Source of the DNA: Enterobacter sp. | GTDB taxonomy: Bacteria > Pseudomonadota > Gammaproteobacteria > Enterobacterales > Enterobacteriaceae | Assembly: GCA_022649305.1 (NCBI GenBank) | Contig: JALCNW010000044.1 | Span: 1 to 37,028 of the forward strand | Direction of reading: 5' to 3' | Length of the DNA stretch: 37,028 bases | Shown here: in pieces, positions 25,581 through 33,754 of the stretch | Numbering within the stretch: position 1 is the first letter of the stretch | Layout: each line of letters opens with the position of its first letter | Notes under the pieces: model-generated | Seen by the model: only the letters and a program-made list of their open reading frames with translations | Database searches by the model: none | What the model was told of the DNA's origin: nothing | Position numbers and translations under genes: made by a program

Positions 25581-26684
25581 TCAGAAATTTCCTTCAGGCC
25601 AGTCGGTATAACCTTTTGCGCCACCGCCATAATACGCCTCTTTAGGCGCGATCGTCAGTTCAGCACCGTAATGCAGACGCTTCACAAGATCGGGATTGGA
25701 GATGAACAGGCGGCCGAAGGCAACGGCATCAATAATCCCCGCGTTACGGCGACTGATAGCCATTTCAAGATCGTAATTATTGTTCCCAATGAATGGCCCT
25801 TTGAATTGCGCGCTCAGCGCGTCCATATCCACATCGGCAGGCACTTCACGTGAAGTGGCGGTTGCCCCTTCGACAAAATGCAGATACGCCAGGTTAAATT
25901 TATTCAATTGCTGGATGAGGTACCCGTACATCCCCATGACGTTACTGTCCGGCGGGGTATTACCCGCATCCGGAGTAACAGGGGAGAGACGAATACCGAC
26001 TCGGTCATGACCCCAGATATTTACGATAGCTTCTGTTACCTCAAGCGTAAGACGGGCACGGTTTTCAATAGAGCCGCCGTAAGCATCGGTACGATGGTTA
26101 GTGGAATCACGTAAAAACTGATCAAGCAGGTAGCTGTTTGCCGAGTGAACCTCAACGCCGTCAAAGCCTGCGTGCAGCGCATTTTCTGCCGCTCGTTTGT
26201 ACTGTTCAATAATTCCCGGGATTTCTTCGGTTTCAAGTGCACGCGGTGTCGAGACCGGTACAAAGCCGTTTACGGTGTAGGTTTGGCCTTCAGCCTTAAT
26301 CGCTGAGGGTGCAACCGGGCGTTCACCGTTTGGCTGCAGCTCCACACTTGAAAAACGACCCACATGCCATAGCTGGCAGACAATTTTGCCGCCCGCTGCA
26401 TGCACGGCATCAGTCACTTTTTTCCAGCCGGCGACTTGCTCCTCACTCCAGATCCCAGGAGTGGCGGCATATCCGCGACCCTGAGCTGAAATGTTGGTGG
26501 CTTCTGAAATGATCAGTCCTGCGCTGGCTCGCTGGGCATAATAAGTGGCATGCATTTCATCAGGAATGCCATCCTCACCGTAACGACTGCGGGTGACAGG
26601 GGCCATTACGATACGGTTCGCCAGTTGAAGTTGACCCATTGTTACAGGTGAAAATAAATCGGTACGGGTACTGTTGTCAGTCAT
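25581..26684 (-). CDS. Old-yellow-enzyme ene-reductase (NemA-related)
   Basis: A 367-aa FMN-dependent alkene reductase of the NemA/OYE family. The substrate-binding His/Asn pair is in EVHSANSYLLDQFL, followed by the FMN/structural segment NHRTDAYGGSIENRARL; the C-terminal AVAFGRLFISNPDL and YYGGGAKGYTDWP are standard. These enzymes reduce activated C=C bonds (quinones, N-ethylmaleimide, nitro compounds) with NAD(P)H. It is clearly different from E. coli NemA, so an extra paralogue. The ATG at 26684 has AGGAG 6 nt upstream; the longer frame upstream is not needed. It is preceded by an operator copy shared with the adjacent NemR-like gene. Confidence 0.92.
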   Translation of the reverse strand: MTDNSTRTDLFSPVTMGQLQLANRIVMAPVTRSRYGEDGIPDEMHATYYAQRASAGLIISEATNISAQGRGYAATPGIWSEEQVAGWKKVTDAVHAAGGKIVCQLWHVGRFSSVELQPNGERPVAPSAIKAEGQTYTVNGFVPVSTPRALETEEIPGIIEQYKRAAENALHAGFDGVEVHSANSYLLDQFLRDSTNHRTDAYGGSIENRARLTLEVTEAIVNIWGHDRVGIRLSPVTPDAGNTPPDSNVMGMYGYLIQQLNKFNLAYLHFVEGATATSREVPADVDMDALSAQFKGPFIGNNNYDLEMAISRRNAGIIDAVAFGRLFISNPDLVKRLHYGAELTIAPKEAYYGGGAKGYTDWPEGNF

Positions 26685-26701
26685 GATAACTCCTGAATAG
26701 T

Positions 26702-26717
26702 TGACCGGTCGTCTAGT
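26702..26717. promoter_or_regulatory. NemR-like operator, copy before the ene-reductase
   Basis: TGACCGGTCGTCTAGT, with the palindromic core GACCGGTC, occurs here and again, identical over 16 bp, before the regulator gene at 27345-27360. It lies between the regulator's terminator and the reductase ATG, so the reductase has its own regulated promoter. Confidence 0.7.
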
Positions 26718-26725
26718 AAATAGGT

Positions 26726-26752
26726 AAAAAAACACGGCTACGCAAGTAGCCG
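26726..26752 (-). terminator. Intrinsic terminator of the NemR-like gene
   Basis: On the minus strand CGGCTAC-TTGC-GTAGCCG is followed by TG and a run of seven T. The stem overlaps the last codons and the stop of the regulator gene. Confidence 0.8.
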
Positions 26753-27319
26753 CATGGTTGCGTTCATTGCTTTATCAAACGCTTTTTCGGGGGAATGGAT
26801 TTTTGCCATCAAGGAAGCCCCCAGCCAGAGCTGATAGAGCTCTTCAGCAAGTTCATCTGCATCAGCTCCAGCCGGCAGAGAGCCGTCCTGCTGCCCTTCG
26901 CCAATACACTGTGCAATTTTCTGAACGATCTTGTCAGTGCCGTTAGCCAGAATATGTCGCATGCTGTCGTACTGATCGCAGACTTCTGCACCTAGTTTCA
27001 CAACAAGGCATTTGCTTTCCGGAAGATCAGCGCCCTGCGTTTCTTTCCAGAAACTGAAGTAGCGCTTCAGACGCTCTCGGGCAGACTCCTTGCCACTGAG
27101 CTGAGTGTCCACCTGCTGAAGGTAATGGCTGAAGTAGTGTTCCAGCAGGGCTTCTGCGAACTCTTCCTTGGACTTAAAGTAATAATAAAACGAACCCTTA
27201 GGGATGCCGGCAGCGTTGACAATCTCGGCAATTCCGACGGCGCTGTAACCTTTATGGGTGATTAATGCTCTCGCCACATCGATAATGTGTTGACGCATAT
27301 CTGGTGTCTGCTTTTTCAT
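26738..27319 (-). CDS. NemR-like TetR-family redox/electrophile sensor
   Basis: A 193-aa TetR-family repressor with its helix-turn-helix at about residues 10-55 (GYSAVGIAEIVNAAGIPKGSFYYYFKSKEEF). It resembles E. coli NemR and keeps the sensing residues: C104 and C114 in KCLVVKLGAEVCD align with NemR Cys106 and Cys116, and K173 in LWLGASLMAKI aligns with Lys175. In NemR Cys106 and Lys175 respond to electrophiles and reactive chlorine. Two identical operators flank it, before the regulator and before the ene-reductase gene, so it probably controls both. It is a paralogue, not nemR itself, as neighbours gloA and nemA differ. Confidence 0.88.
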   Translation of the reverse strand: MKKQTPDMRQHIIDVARALITHKGYSAVGIAEIVNAAGIPKGSFYYYFKSKEEFAEALLEHYFSHYLQQVDTQLSGKESARERLKRYFSFWKETQGADLPESKCLVVKLGAEVCDQYDSMRHILANGTDKIVQKIAQCIGEGQQDGSLPAGADADELAEELYQLWLGASLMAKIHSPEKAFDKAMNATMRLLA

Positions 27320-27344
27320 AGTCCATATACTGTAATCAAAAAAC

Positions 27345-27360
27345 TGACCGGTCGTCTAGT
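27345..27360. promoter_or_regulatory. NemR-like operator, copy before the regulator gene
   Basis: Identical over 16 bp to the site at 26702-26717. It lies 25 bp before the regulator ATG, consistent with autoregulation. Confidence 0.7.
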
Positions 27361-27392
27361 TGTTTTGGTAATTACCTGTGCGACAGTAGCCA

Positions 27393-28025
27393 TCATCTGG
27401 GCAACAACCTGACTGCATGTTGTCCAATCATATGCAGGCTCCCCGGTACCGCGCCATCTTTTGCTTCAATCGACATCCCCTCCAATAGCGTATTCAAAAC
27501 GGTAGCCAGAATGACGGTGTTCGTATCTTCAGGGAGCTGATTTTCCGTTACTGCCCTGGCAAGCCGCTTTTCAAACAGGTCTTTGCCTTCCTGTCGCAGA
27601 ATACTCACTGCCCTGACGACGTCTGCCGATTCTGCCGAAACATTAATGGCGGCCAGTACCACCATACAGCCACACGGGGCTGATGGAGAAAGCAGTATAT
27701 CCGCAGCCTCTCGGAAAAACGCATCAATTGCCTTAGCAATATCCTGCTCTTCTTCAAGTCGCTCCCAGGTCGCTTTCCAGTACGTACGCTCATAGTAGGT
27801 TACGGCTTCAATGAACAGTTTTGACTTGTTTCCGAATGCTGCATACAGGCTCGGAGGATTAATTCCCATTGCCGCACAGAGCTCGGCAACCGAGGAGGGT
27901 TCATAGCCTTTACGCCAGAAGAGGTCCAGCGCCCTCAGCAAAGCCTGGTCACGGTCAAAGCTTCTCGGCCTGCCTTTCGGCTTTTCCGCAACGGCATTTA
28001 ATTCATGACTTTTCATATCTGACAT
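27393..28025 (-). CDS. TetR-family regulator, divergent from the NTF2/NAD(P)-binding gene pair
   Basis: A 210-aa TetR-family protein with an N-terminal basic arm (KPKGRPRSFDRDQAL) and helix-turn-helix at about residues 24-70 (GYEPSSVAELCAAMGINPPSLYAAFGNKSKLF). The motif CGCMVVLAA in the ligand domain contains two cysteines near residues 118-120, which might sense oxidants or electrophiles. It is transcribed away from the NTF2-like gene, and the shared region holds two palindromes and a near-consensus promoter, so it probably represses the pair. Ligand unknown. Confidence 0.85.
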   Translation of the reverse strand: MSDMKSHELNAVAEKPKGRPRSFDRDQALLRALDLFWRKGYEPSSVAELCAAMGINPPSLYAAFGNKSKLFIEAVTYYERTYWKATWERLEEEQDIAKAIDAFFREAADILLSPSAPCGCMVVLAAINVSAESADVVRAVSILRQEGKDLFEKRLARAVTENQLPEDTNTVILATVLNTLLEGMSIEAKDGAVPGSLHMIGQHAVRLLPR

Positions 28026-28037
28026 TCAATCATTCTC

Positions 28038-28066
28038 TTGACAATTTATATAGCGATCACTATACA
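28038..28066 (+). promoter_or_regulatory. Near-consensus sigma-70 promoter of the NTF2-like gene
   Basis: TTGACA (28038-28043) and TATACA (28061-28066) have an ideal 17-bp spacing. The transcript would start near 28073, giving a leader of about 200 nt before the first gene. The spacer and -10 are covered by the palindrome at 28049-28064. Confidence 0.8.
28049..28064. promoter_or_regulatory. Candidate TetR operator, copy A
   Basis: TATAGCGATCACTATA is a palindrome with one mismatched pair. It sits across the spacer and -10 of the promoter at 28038-28066. Its centre is 30 bp from that of copy B, about three DNA turns, so two dimers could bind on the same face. Confidence 0.7.
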
Positions 28067-28080
28067 ATGATATCATTATT

Positions 28081-28092
28081 TAGTGGTCACTA
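28081..28092. promoter_or_regulatory. Candidate TetR operator, copy B
   Basis: TAGTGGTCACTA has perfect outer arms TAGTG and CACTA and resembles the core of copy A. It lies just after the predicted transcript start of the NTF2-like gene. Confidence 0.65.
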
Positions 28093-28271
28093 CATAAATT
28101 GGTGGGTGAATGGCTGAGATCTTCTCATCCCTGAGTTTGTATGTGTAGTCAGGAGGCTGGAGAGGAACCGCCATCTAAACAGTGGCTTTCTGTGACACAC
28201 CAAAACAGCTTTAATACGAAAAAAAACGGGGACCTGAACGGATCCCTGTTTACTTAAACGGAGATAAAGAC
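28093..28271 (+). other. Leader region of the NTF2-like gene
   Basis: About 180 bp, non-coding, between the operators and the gene. ACGGAGATAAAGAC provides the ribosome site. GGGGACCTGAACGGATCCCTGTT contains a weak imperfect stem; otherwise I see nothing. Confidence 0.35.
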
Positions 28272-28655
28272 ATGACAAATACCACTTACGTACAGGATTA
28301 CAACGCTATTATCGCTGTACTTAATCTGTACAACGAAGGCGGTAAACAGGCGAAGAGTGAGCTGATGAAACCCGCCTTCAGCGATCAGGCCACCATTTTC
28401 GGCGTCGATGGAGACGGCAAGCTCACCGGGGGGCCAATCCAGGGACTTTTTGACGTCATTGATACCGCCTTCCGTCCTTCTCCAGACGCTAAAGCTGCCA
28501 TCGTTCACGTTGATATTGTGGGCACGGCTGCCAGCGCTCGTATCGATACGGACGACATTTCAGGCTTCCGCTTTACCGACTTCTTTAACCTGTTGAAAGT
28601 GAACGGCCAGTGGACAGTGGTAAGCAAAATTTATCACACCCACGTCGCTCCTTGA
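28272..28655 (+). CDS. NTF2-like (putative lumazine-binding/SnoaL-like) protein
   Basis: A 127-aa single-domain protein with the cone-shaped NTF2-like fold pattern: an N-terminal helix with the start of the pocket (VLNLYNEGGKQAKSELMKPAF), the FSDQATIFGVDGDGKL turn, and the end strand GFRFTDFFNLLKVNGQWTVVSKIYHTH. Such proteins bind or isomerise small molecules. It is the first gene of a probable two-gene operon with an NAD(P)-binding protein and is divergent from a TetR gene. The reaction is unknown; NTF2-like proteins of this type often accompany redox-regulated detoxification genes. Confidence 0.75.
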   Translation: MTNTTYVQDYNAIIAVLNLYNEGGKQAKSELMKPAFSDQATIFGVDGDGKLTGGPIQGLFDVIDTAFRPSPDAKAAIVHVDIVGTAASARIDTDDISGFRFTDFFNLLKVNGQWTVVSKIYHTHVAP

Positions 28656-28753
28656 GTGAGCTTCCTCGTCAAATAATTTAATCAGCCTGCGTCGCAGGCT
28701 GTACGTTTTTGCTGATGTCATCCAGGGCATCATAATTTGAGAAGGAGTCGTTG

Positions 28754-29413
28754 ATGAGCCGTATTTTCATTATCGGTGGCGCAGGCCAGATAGGCCGACG
28801 TTTGAGCAAAATTCTGTCCGGGAAAAACCATACTGTCCGTGCCCTGAACCGTAAACCGGAGCAGGAAGACCTTTTACGTAAGCTGGGTGCGGACCCTGTA
28901 TCGGGGAGTCTGACAGAACTCGGCTCAACCTCTCTCGCTGCGCACATGAAAGGCAGCGATGTAGTGGTATTCACGGCCGGCGCAGGGGGCAAGGGTGGAG
29001 CGGAAATGACAAATGCCGTAGACGGCGAGGGCCTGAAAACTGCCGTTGCAGCTGCCCTTCATGCTGGCGTATCGCGCTTTCTGCTGGTCTCTGTATTCCC
29101 GGAGGCGTTACGGGGAGAGCAGGTATCTGACACCTTTGAAAACTATATGCGCGTCAAAAAGATGGCCGACGTGGCACTGGTACAAAGCGAACTGGACTGG
29201 GTGATTTTGCGCCCAGGTACGCTTCGGGACGAGAATGGCACCGGTCTTATCCGGGCAGGCCTTGCCATCCCTTATGGTGATGTTCCCCGCGATGACGTGG
29301 CGGCCACTCTGGCAGAAATCATTGAACAACCGGCGGTTAGCCGTGTCATTATTGAGCTAACCGCAGGCGATATTCCAGTACGTGAGGCTGTACAGAAAAT
29401 AGCAGGGCGCTGA
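28754..29413 (+). CDS. NAD(P)-binding, atypical short-chain reductase (YtfG/NmrA-like)
   Basis: A 219-aa protein with the coenzyme loop IIGGAGQIGRRL (about residues 5-16), the strand VVVFTAGAGG and the segment LDWVILRPGTL typical of the NmrA/atypical SDR group. It lacks the classical YxxxK but has a related NYMRVKK. Such proteins act as quinone reductases, epimerase-like enzymes or redox sensors. The ATG at 28754 (AAGGAG upstream) is preferred over a TTG at 28751. It lies 98 bp after the NTF2-like gene in the same direction. Confidence 0.8.
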   Translation: MSRIFIIGGAGQIGRRLSKILSGKNHTVRALNRKPEQEDLLRKLGADPVSGSLTELGSTSLAAHMKGSDVVVFTAGAGGKGGAEMTNAVDGEGLKTAVAAALHAGVSRFLLVSVFPEALRGEQVSDTFENYMRVKKMADVALVQSELDWVILRPGTLRDENGTGLIRAGLAIPYGDVPRDDVAATLAEIIEQPAVSRVIIELTAGDIPVREAVQKIAGR

Positions 29414-29472
29414 CGTGACTTCGTTATTAACACAAAAAGCTGAAATCCTGTTGTATGGGTCACCTGGCGGAT

Positions 29473-29661
29473 TCAATCAATGGTGAGTTGACTTTTTCTG
29501 AGCTTTTTAACTAATAAATAATTGGTAATAGAAGCAAGAGAAACCCCAATAACCCACGGAATGGCGGAGTCAAACATCAGCGATTTATTCACGTTAATGC
29601 TGAATGTGATGCAGGCAAAAGAATTTGTTAATACAAACCATGCAAAGAGCATCTTTTTCAT
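29473..29661 (-). CDS. Small two-helix membrane protein, unknown
   Basis: A 62-aa protein with two predicted membrane helices (about residues 3-22, MLFAWFVLTNSFACITFSI, and 35-52, WVIGVSLASITNYLLVKK). AGGAG lies 9 nt before its ATG. It is downstream of ldhA on the same strand, where E. coli has hslJ. I do not recognise the family. Confidence 0.5.
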   Translation of the reverse strand: MKKMLFAWFVLTNSFACITFSINVNKSLMFDSAIPWVIGVSLASITNYLLVKKLRKSQLTID

Positions 29662-29682
29662 TTGGATTTCTCCTGAACGACT

Positions 29683-29716
29683 TTTTACCGGGTGAACACA
29701 GCTTCACCCGGTAAAA
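29683..29716. terminator. Perfect 14-bp hairpin after ldhA
   Basis: TTTTACCGGGTGAA and TTCACCCGGTAAAA are exact complements with a 6-nt loop, 3 bp after the ldhA stop. The A/T ends allow bidirectional use: a T-run is part of each outer arm rather than a tail. Confidence 0.65.
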
Positions 29717-29719
29717 CCA

Positions 29720-30709
29720 TTACACCAGGGCGTTAGGGCAGTCTTCGCCTTTTTCGATCTGTTGCAGGTTGCCCAGTGTGGTTTCCGAAATGCTGATCAG
29801 CGCTTCTGCGGTCAGGAAAGCCTGATGCCCGGTAAACAATACGTTGTGGCATGCAGACAGACGACGGAAAACGTCATCCTGGATAACGTCGTTAGATTTA
29901 TCTTCAAAGAACAGATCGCGCTCGTTCTCGTACACATCCATTCCCAGGGCTCCAATCTTCTGCGTTTTCAGCGCTTCGATTGCGGCCTGTGAATCCACCA
30001 ACGCACCACGACTGGTATTGATGATCATCACGCCGTCTTTCATCTGTTCAAACGCCGACTGGTTCAGCAGATGATAGTTTTCTGGCGTCAGTGGGCAGTG
30101 CAACGAAATCACGTCGGACTGAGAAAACAGCGACGGCAAATCGACATACTCCACGCCCATCTCCAGCGCGGCGGCGCTTGGATAAGGATCGAATGCCAGC
30201 AGACGCATACCAAAGCCCTTCAGAATACGCAGCGTGGCAATCCCGATTTTACCGGTACCAATGACACCAGCGGTCTTGCCATACATGGTGAATCCGGTCA
30301 GACCTTCCAGCGAAAAGTTTGCATCACGCGTACGTTGATAGGCGCGGTGAATGCGACGATTCAGCGACATCATCATACCTATCGCATGTTCTGCGACGGC
30401 CTCCGGCGAATAGGCCGGGACGCGCACGACTTTCAGACCCAGCTCTTTGGCCGCATCCAGATCGACGTTATTAAAGCCCGCGCAGCGCAGCGCGATGTAT
30501 TTAACGCCGTGTTTTTTTAGCTCTTCCAGAACCGGACGACTACCGTCATCGTTTACAAAGATGCAGACGGCTTCGCATCCGTTAGCTGTTTTAGCGGTTC
30601 TTTCAGTGAGTAGAAAGTCGAAAAATTCAAGTTCGAATCCGTAAGCCTCGTTAACATGTTGCAGATACTTTTTGTCGTACTGCTTTGTGCTATATACCGC
30701 GAGTTTCAT
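29720..30709 (-). CDS. ldhA: LdhA, fermentative D-lactate dehydrogenase
   Basis: A 329-aa NAD-dependent D-2-hydroxyacid dehydrogenase that reduces pyruvate to D-lactate during fermentation. It has the coenzyme loop GTGKIG near residues 150-155 and the catalytic Arg, Glu and His in the positions of E. coli LdhA (about R235, E264, H296, the latter in FTGHQAFLT). Length is the same as in E. coli and the sequence is nearly identical. It is divergent from ydbH, as in E. coli. Confidence 0.96.
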   Translation of the reverse strand: MKLAVYSTKQYDKKYLQHVNEAYGFELEFFDFLLTERTAKTANGCEAVCIFVNDDGSRPVLEELKKHGVKYIALRCAGFNNVDLDAAKELGLKVVRVPAYSPEAVAEHAIGMMMSLNRRIHRAYQRTRDANFSLEGLTGFTMYGKTAGVIGTGKIGIATLRILKGFGMRLLAFDPYPSAAALEMGVEYVDLPSLFSQSDVISLHCPLTPENYHLLNQSAFEQMKDGVMIINTSRGALVDSQAAIEALKTQKIGALGMDVYENERDLFFEDKSNDVIQDDVFRRLSACHNVLFTGHQAFLTAEALISISETTLGNLQQIEKGEDCPNALV

Positions 30710-30919
30710 AAGACTTTCTCCAATGATGATGCAATCACGTTAGCATGATTAAAATAATCTTACAATTTATAAAATATTATTGAATTCAATAAGTTCCATG
30801 AATAATTTTAGAGCAACTATCCTTAAAAAAGGCGTTCTCTTCAACTGAATGGTTAAACATGCCACAATGACGGGCAATGCAGGCTTATTTTTTTCGCTAA
30901 ATCAGGATATTAACTGCCC
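30710..30919. other. Divergent ldhA-ydbH control region
   Basis: About 210 bp, very rich in A and T near 30760-30800 (GAATTCAATAAG and AATATTATTG), where several promoter-like hexamers overlap; I could not single out one. No gene is seen. Confidence 0.4.
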
Positions 30920-33553
30920 ATGAAGGGTAAATTCAAAGCCGCACTTGCGCTACTTCTGCTTATTATACTGTTGCCGCTGACGCTGCTGATGACGCTCGCC
31001 CAGTGGGTGCCAACGCTCGCAGGAATTTGGTTGCCCGCGGGAACGCGAATCGCTTTCGAAAAAAGCCCGCGCCTGTCACGTCATGCGATTGTGATTCCCG
31101 ATCTTCGCTATCTTGTCGAGGACTGCGAAATTGCGCAAATCGAGAATGCCACGCTGTCGCACCCGAGCCGCTGGAATTTCGCTATCGGCGCGCTGGATCT
31201 TAATACCGCCTGTTTGAGCAAATTGCCGCAGACGCAGCCATCAAGCGCTGCACCGAAGACCCTCGCTGAATGGCAATCTCTTCTCCCGAATACCTGGCTG
31301 ACCATCGACAGGTTAACCTTATCGCCGTGGCAGCAATGGCAGGGCAAATTGACCGCATCGTTAACGCCAGCGATTCAGGACATCACCTATCAGGGCGATC
31401 AGGTAAAAGTGCGCGGCAAGCTAAGTGGGCAAAATCTTACCTTCAGCGAATTTGAAATCCAACTTCCCGATCGTTCACAGCCCATTAAACTGGTAGGCGA
31501 ATTTACGCTGCCGCTGGTGTTAGATGGCGCACCTGTTAAAGGCCATGCGCAGGCTACGTTCAACGTCCCACAGATTGCGTCCTTAGTGGATGCCGATCTC
31601 GACTGGCAAGACAATCAGGGGCAACTCGTTGTGATGGCGCGCGACAATCCGGAACCGTTGCTGGATTTGCCGTGGACGATCAGCGCTGAACGCCTGACCG
31701 TGAGCGACGGACGCTGGAGCTGGCAACAGTCAGGTATGCCGTTGAGCGGTCGCGTCAGCGCGAAAATCGATAACTGGCAGCAGGGGCCTGAAAAGGCAAT
31801 TATTGCCGGTCGTCTGAATGTGTTGACCCAGGGGGATGCCGGAAAGGGTAATGCGGTGCTGACCATCGGGCCGGGGAAACTGAGCATGGATCAAAGCGAT
31901 ATGCCGCTTCAGCTAACCGGTGAGGCCAAGGAAAACGATCTGATTCTTTACGCGATACTCCCGGCGCGCCTGACAGGCAGCCTTCTCGATCCCCAGTTGA
32001 CCTTTGAACCGGGCGCGTTGCTACGTTCGCGCGGTCGGCTGATTGATTCACTCAATATTGACGAAATCCGCTGGCCGCTGGCGGGAGTCAAACTGTCGCA
32101 AAAAGGCGTCGACGGGCGTTTGCAGGCAATTTTGAAAGCGCATGAAAACGAAATGGGTGATTTTGTTCTCCATCTGGATGGTCAGGCGAACGACTTCTTG
32201 CCCGATAACGGATTATGGCAGTGGCGGTACTGGGGTGAAGGGCATTTTACGCCAATGAGTGCCCGCTGGGATGTGGCCGGAAAAGGAGAGTGGCGCGACA
32301 GCGCTATCGAACTGACCTCGCTCTCTACCGGCTTTGATAAATTACAGTACGGCACCATGCTGGTCAGTAAGCCGCGACTGATCCTGGATAAGCCGGTGCG
32401 CTGGCAACGCGACTCAGCGCATCCGCATTTTAGCGGTGCGTTATCGCTGGACGCCGGGCAAACCGCGTTTTCAGGCGGAAGCGTACTACCCCCATCGACG
32501 CTCAAATTCAGCGTTGACGGCGTCGATCCGACGCTGTTTCAGTTCAAAGGCGATCTTCATGCAGAAGAGATCGGGCCGGTGCAGGTCAATGGACGCTGGG
32601 ACGGTGAGCGCCTGCGCGGTCAGGCCTGGTGGCCTAAACAGTCGCTTACGGTGTTTCAACCTTTAGTTCCGTCAGACTGGAAGATGAATCTGCGCGAGGG
32701 CGATCTTTATGCGCAGATCGCGTTTTCTGCCGCCGCAGGCCAGGGTTTTGAAGCTGGTGGTCATGGCGTTGTCAAAAGCGGCAGCGTCTGGATGCCGGAT
32801 AACCAGATAAACGGCGTCGATTTTGTTCTGCCATTCCGCTTTAGTGAGGGAACCTGGTCACTCGGCACGCGCGGGCCTGTGACCTTGCGCATCGCGGAAG
32901 TGATAAACCTGGTCACGGCGCGCAATATTACGGCCGATCTGCAAGGGGAATATCCCTGGAGCGAAGCCCGTCCTTTGCTGTTAACCAACGTCAGCACAGA
33001 TGTTTTGGGCGGCAAAATCACGATGCAGCAATTGCGCATGCCCCAGCACGACCCCGCCTTGCTGCGCGTGCAGAATATCTCGGCGAGCGAACTGATCGGT
33101 GCCGTTAATCCGAAACAATTCGCCATGTCCGGCCCGGTGAGCGGGGCGTTGCCGTTCTGGCTGGATAACGAAAAGTGGATCATTAAAGACGGCTGGTTAA
33201 CCAACCCTGGCCCGATGACGCTGCGTATCGATAAAGACACGGCGGATGCGATCGTTAAAGACAATATGGTCGCTGGCGTGGCGATTAACTGGCTTCGCTA
33301 TATGGAAATTTCCCGCTCGTGGACGAAAATCAATGTAGATAATCTGGGCGTGCTGACGATGCAGTCGGCGATCACGGGCATCAGCCGAGCTGATGGAAAA
33401 AGTAGTACCGTCAACCTGAACTACACCCACGAAGAAAACCTTTTCACCCTGTGGCGCAGCTTGCGCTTTGGGGATAATTTACAGGTATGGCTTGAGCAAC
33501 ACGCGGCGTTACCGCAAGCCCGCTGTCCGACAGGCAAGGAATGTGAGGAATAA
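30920..33553 (+). CDS. ydbH: YdbH, AsmA-like intermembrane phospholipid-transport protein
   Basis: An 877-aa protein with one N-terminal membrane helix (about residues 8-28) and a long beta-rich periplasmic body, one of the AsmA-like family together with TamB and YhdP. In E. coli these three are redundant and essential for moving phospholipids to the outer membrane, and YdbH acts with the lipoprotein YnbE. Length and neighbours match E. coli. The ynbE and ydbL genes follow after 2 and 7 bp. C-terminal cysteines (QARCPTGKECEE) are retained. Confidence 0.95.
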   Translation: MKGKFKAALALLLLIILLPLTLLMTLAQWVPTLAGIWLPAGTRIAFEKSPRLSRHAIVIPDLRYLVEDCEIAQIENATLSHPSRWNFAIGALDLNTACLSKLPQTQPSSAAPKTLAEWQSLLPNTWLTIDRLTLSPWQQWQGKLTASLTPAIQDITYQGDQVKVRGKLSGQNLTFSEFEIQLPDRSQPIKLVGEFTLPLVLDGAPVKGHAQATFNVPQIASLVDADLDWQDNQGQLVVMARDNPEPLLDLPWTISAERLTVSDGRWSWQQSGMPLSGRVSAKIDNWQQGPEKAIIAGRLNVLTQGDAGKGNAVLTIGPGKLSMDQSDMPLQLTGEAKENDLILYAILPARLTGSLLDPQLTFEPGALLRSRGRLIDSLNIDEIRWPLAGVKLSQKGVDGRLQAILKAHENEMGDFVLHLDGQANDFLPDNGLWQWRYWGEGHFTPMSARWDVAGKGEWRDSAIELTSLSTGFDKLQYGTMLVSKPRLILDKPVRWQRDSAHPHFSGALSLDAGQTAFSGGSVLPPSTLKFSVDGVDPTLFQFKGDLHAEEIGPVQVNGRWDGERLRGQAWWPKQSLTVFQPLVPSDWKMNLREGDLYAQIAFSAAAGQGFEAGGHGVVKSGSVWMPDNQINGVDFVLPFRFSEGTWSLGTRGPVTLRIAEVINLVTARNITADLQGEYPWSEARPLLLTNVSTDVLGGKITMQQLRMPQHDPALLRVQNISASELIGAVNPKQFAMSGPVSGALPFWLDNEKWIIKDGWLTNPGPMTLRIDKDTADAIVKDNMVAGVAINWLRYMEISRSWTKINVDNLGVLTMQSAITGISRADGKSSTVNLNYTHEENLFTLWRSLRFGDNLQVWLEQHAALPQARCPTGKECEE

Positions 33554-33555
33554 CG

Positions 33556-33747
33556 ATGAAAAACCTGGCAGGCGCAATCGGTGTGGTCATAGCCGCGATG
33601 CTGACAGGCTGTACGCCACGTATCGAAGTGGCGGCACCGAAAGAGCCCATCACCATCAATATGAACGTAAAAATAGAGCACGAGATCCACATCAAAGTGG
33701 ATAAAGACGTGGAAACACTGCTCAAATCGCGCAGCGACCTGTTCTGA
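33556..33747 (+). CDS. ynbE: YnbE, outer-membrane lipoprotein partner of YdbH
   Basis: A 63-aa lipoprotein: the lipobox LTGC puts the lipid-bearing cysteine at residue 19, and the mature part PRIEVAAPKEPITINMNVKI is nearly unchanged from E. coli. YnbE is known to multimerise and contact the C-terminus of YdbH, forming a bridge for lipid transport. It starts 2 bp after ydbH. Confidence 0.93.
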   Translation: MKNLAGAIGVVIAAMLTGCTPRIEVAAPKEPITINMNVKIEHEIHIKVDKDVETLLKSRSDLF

Positions 33748-33754
33748 GGATCTC

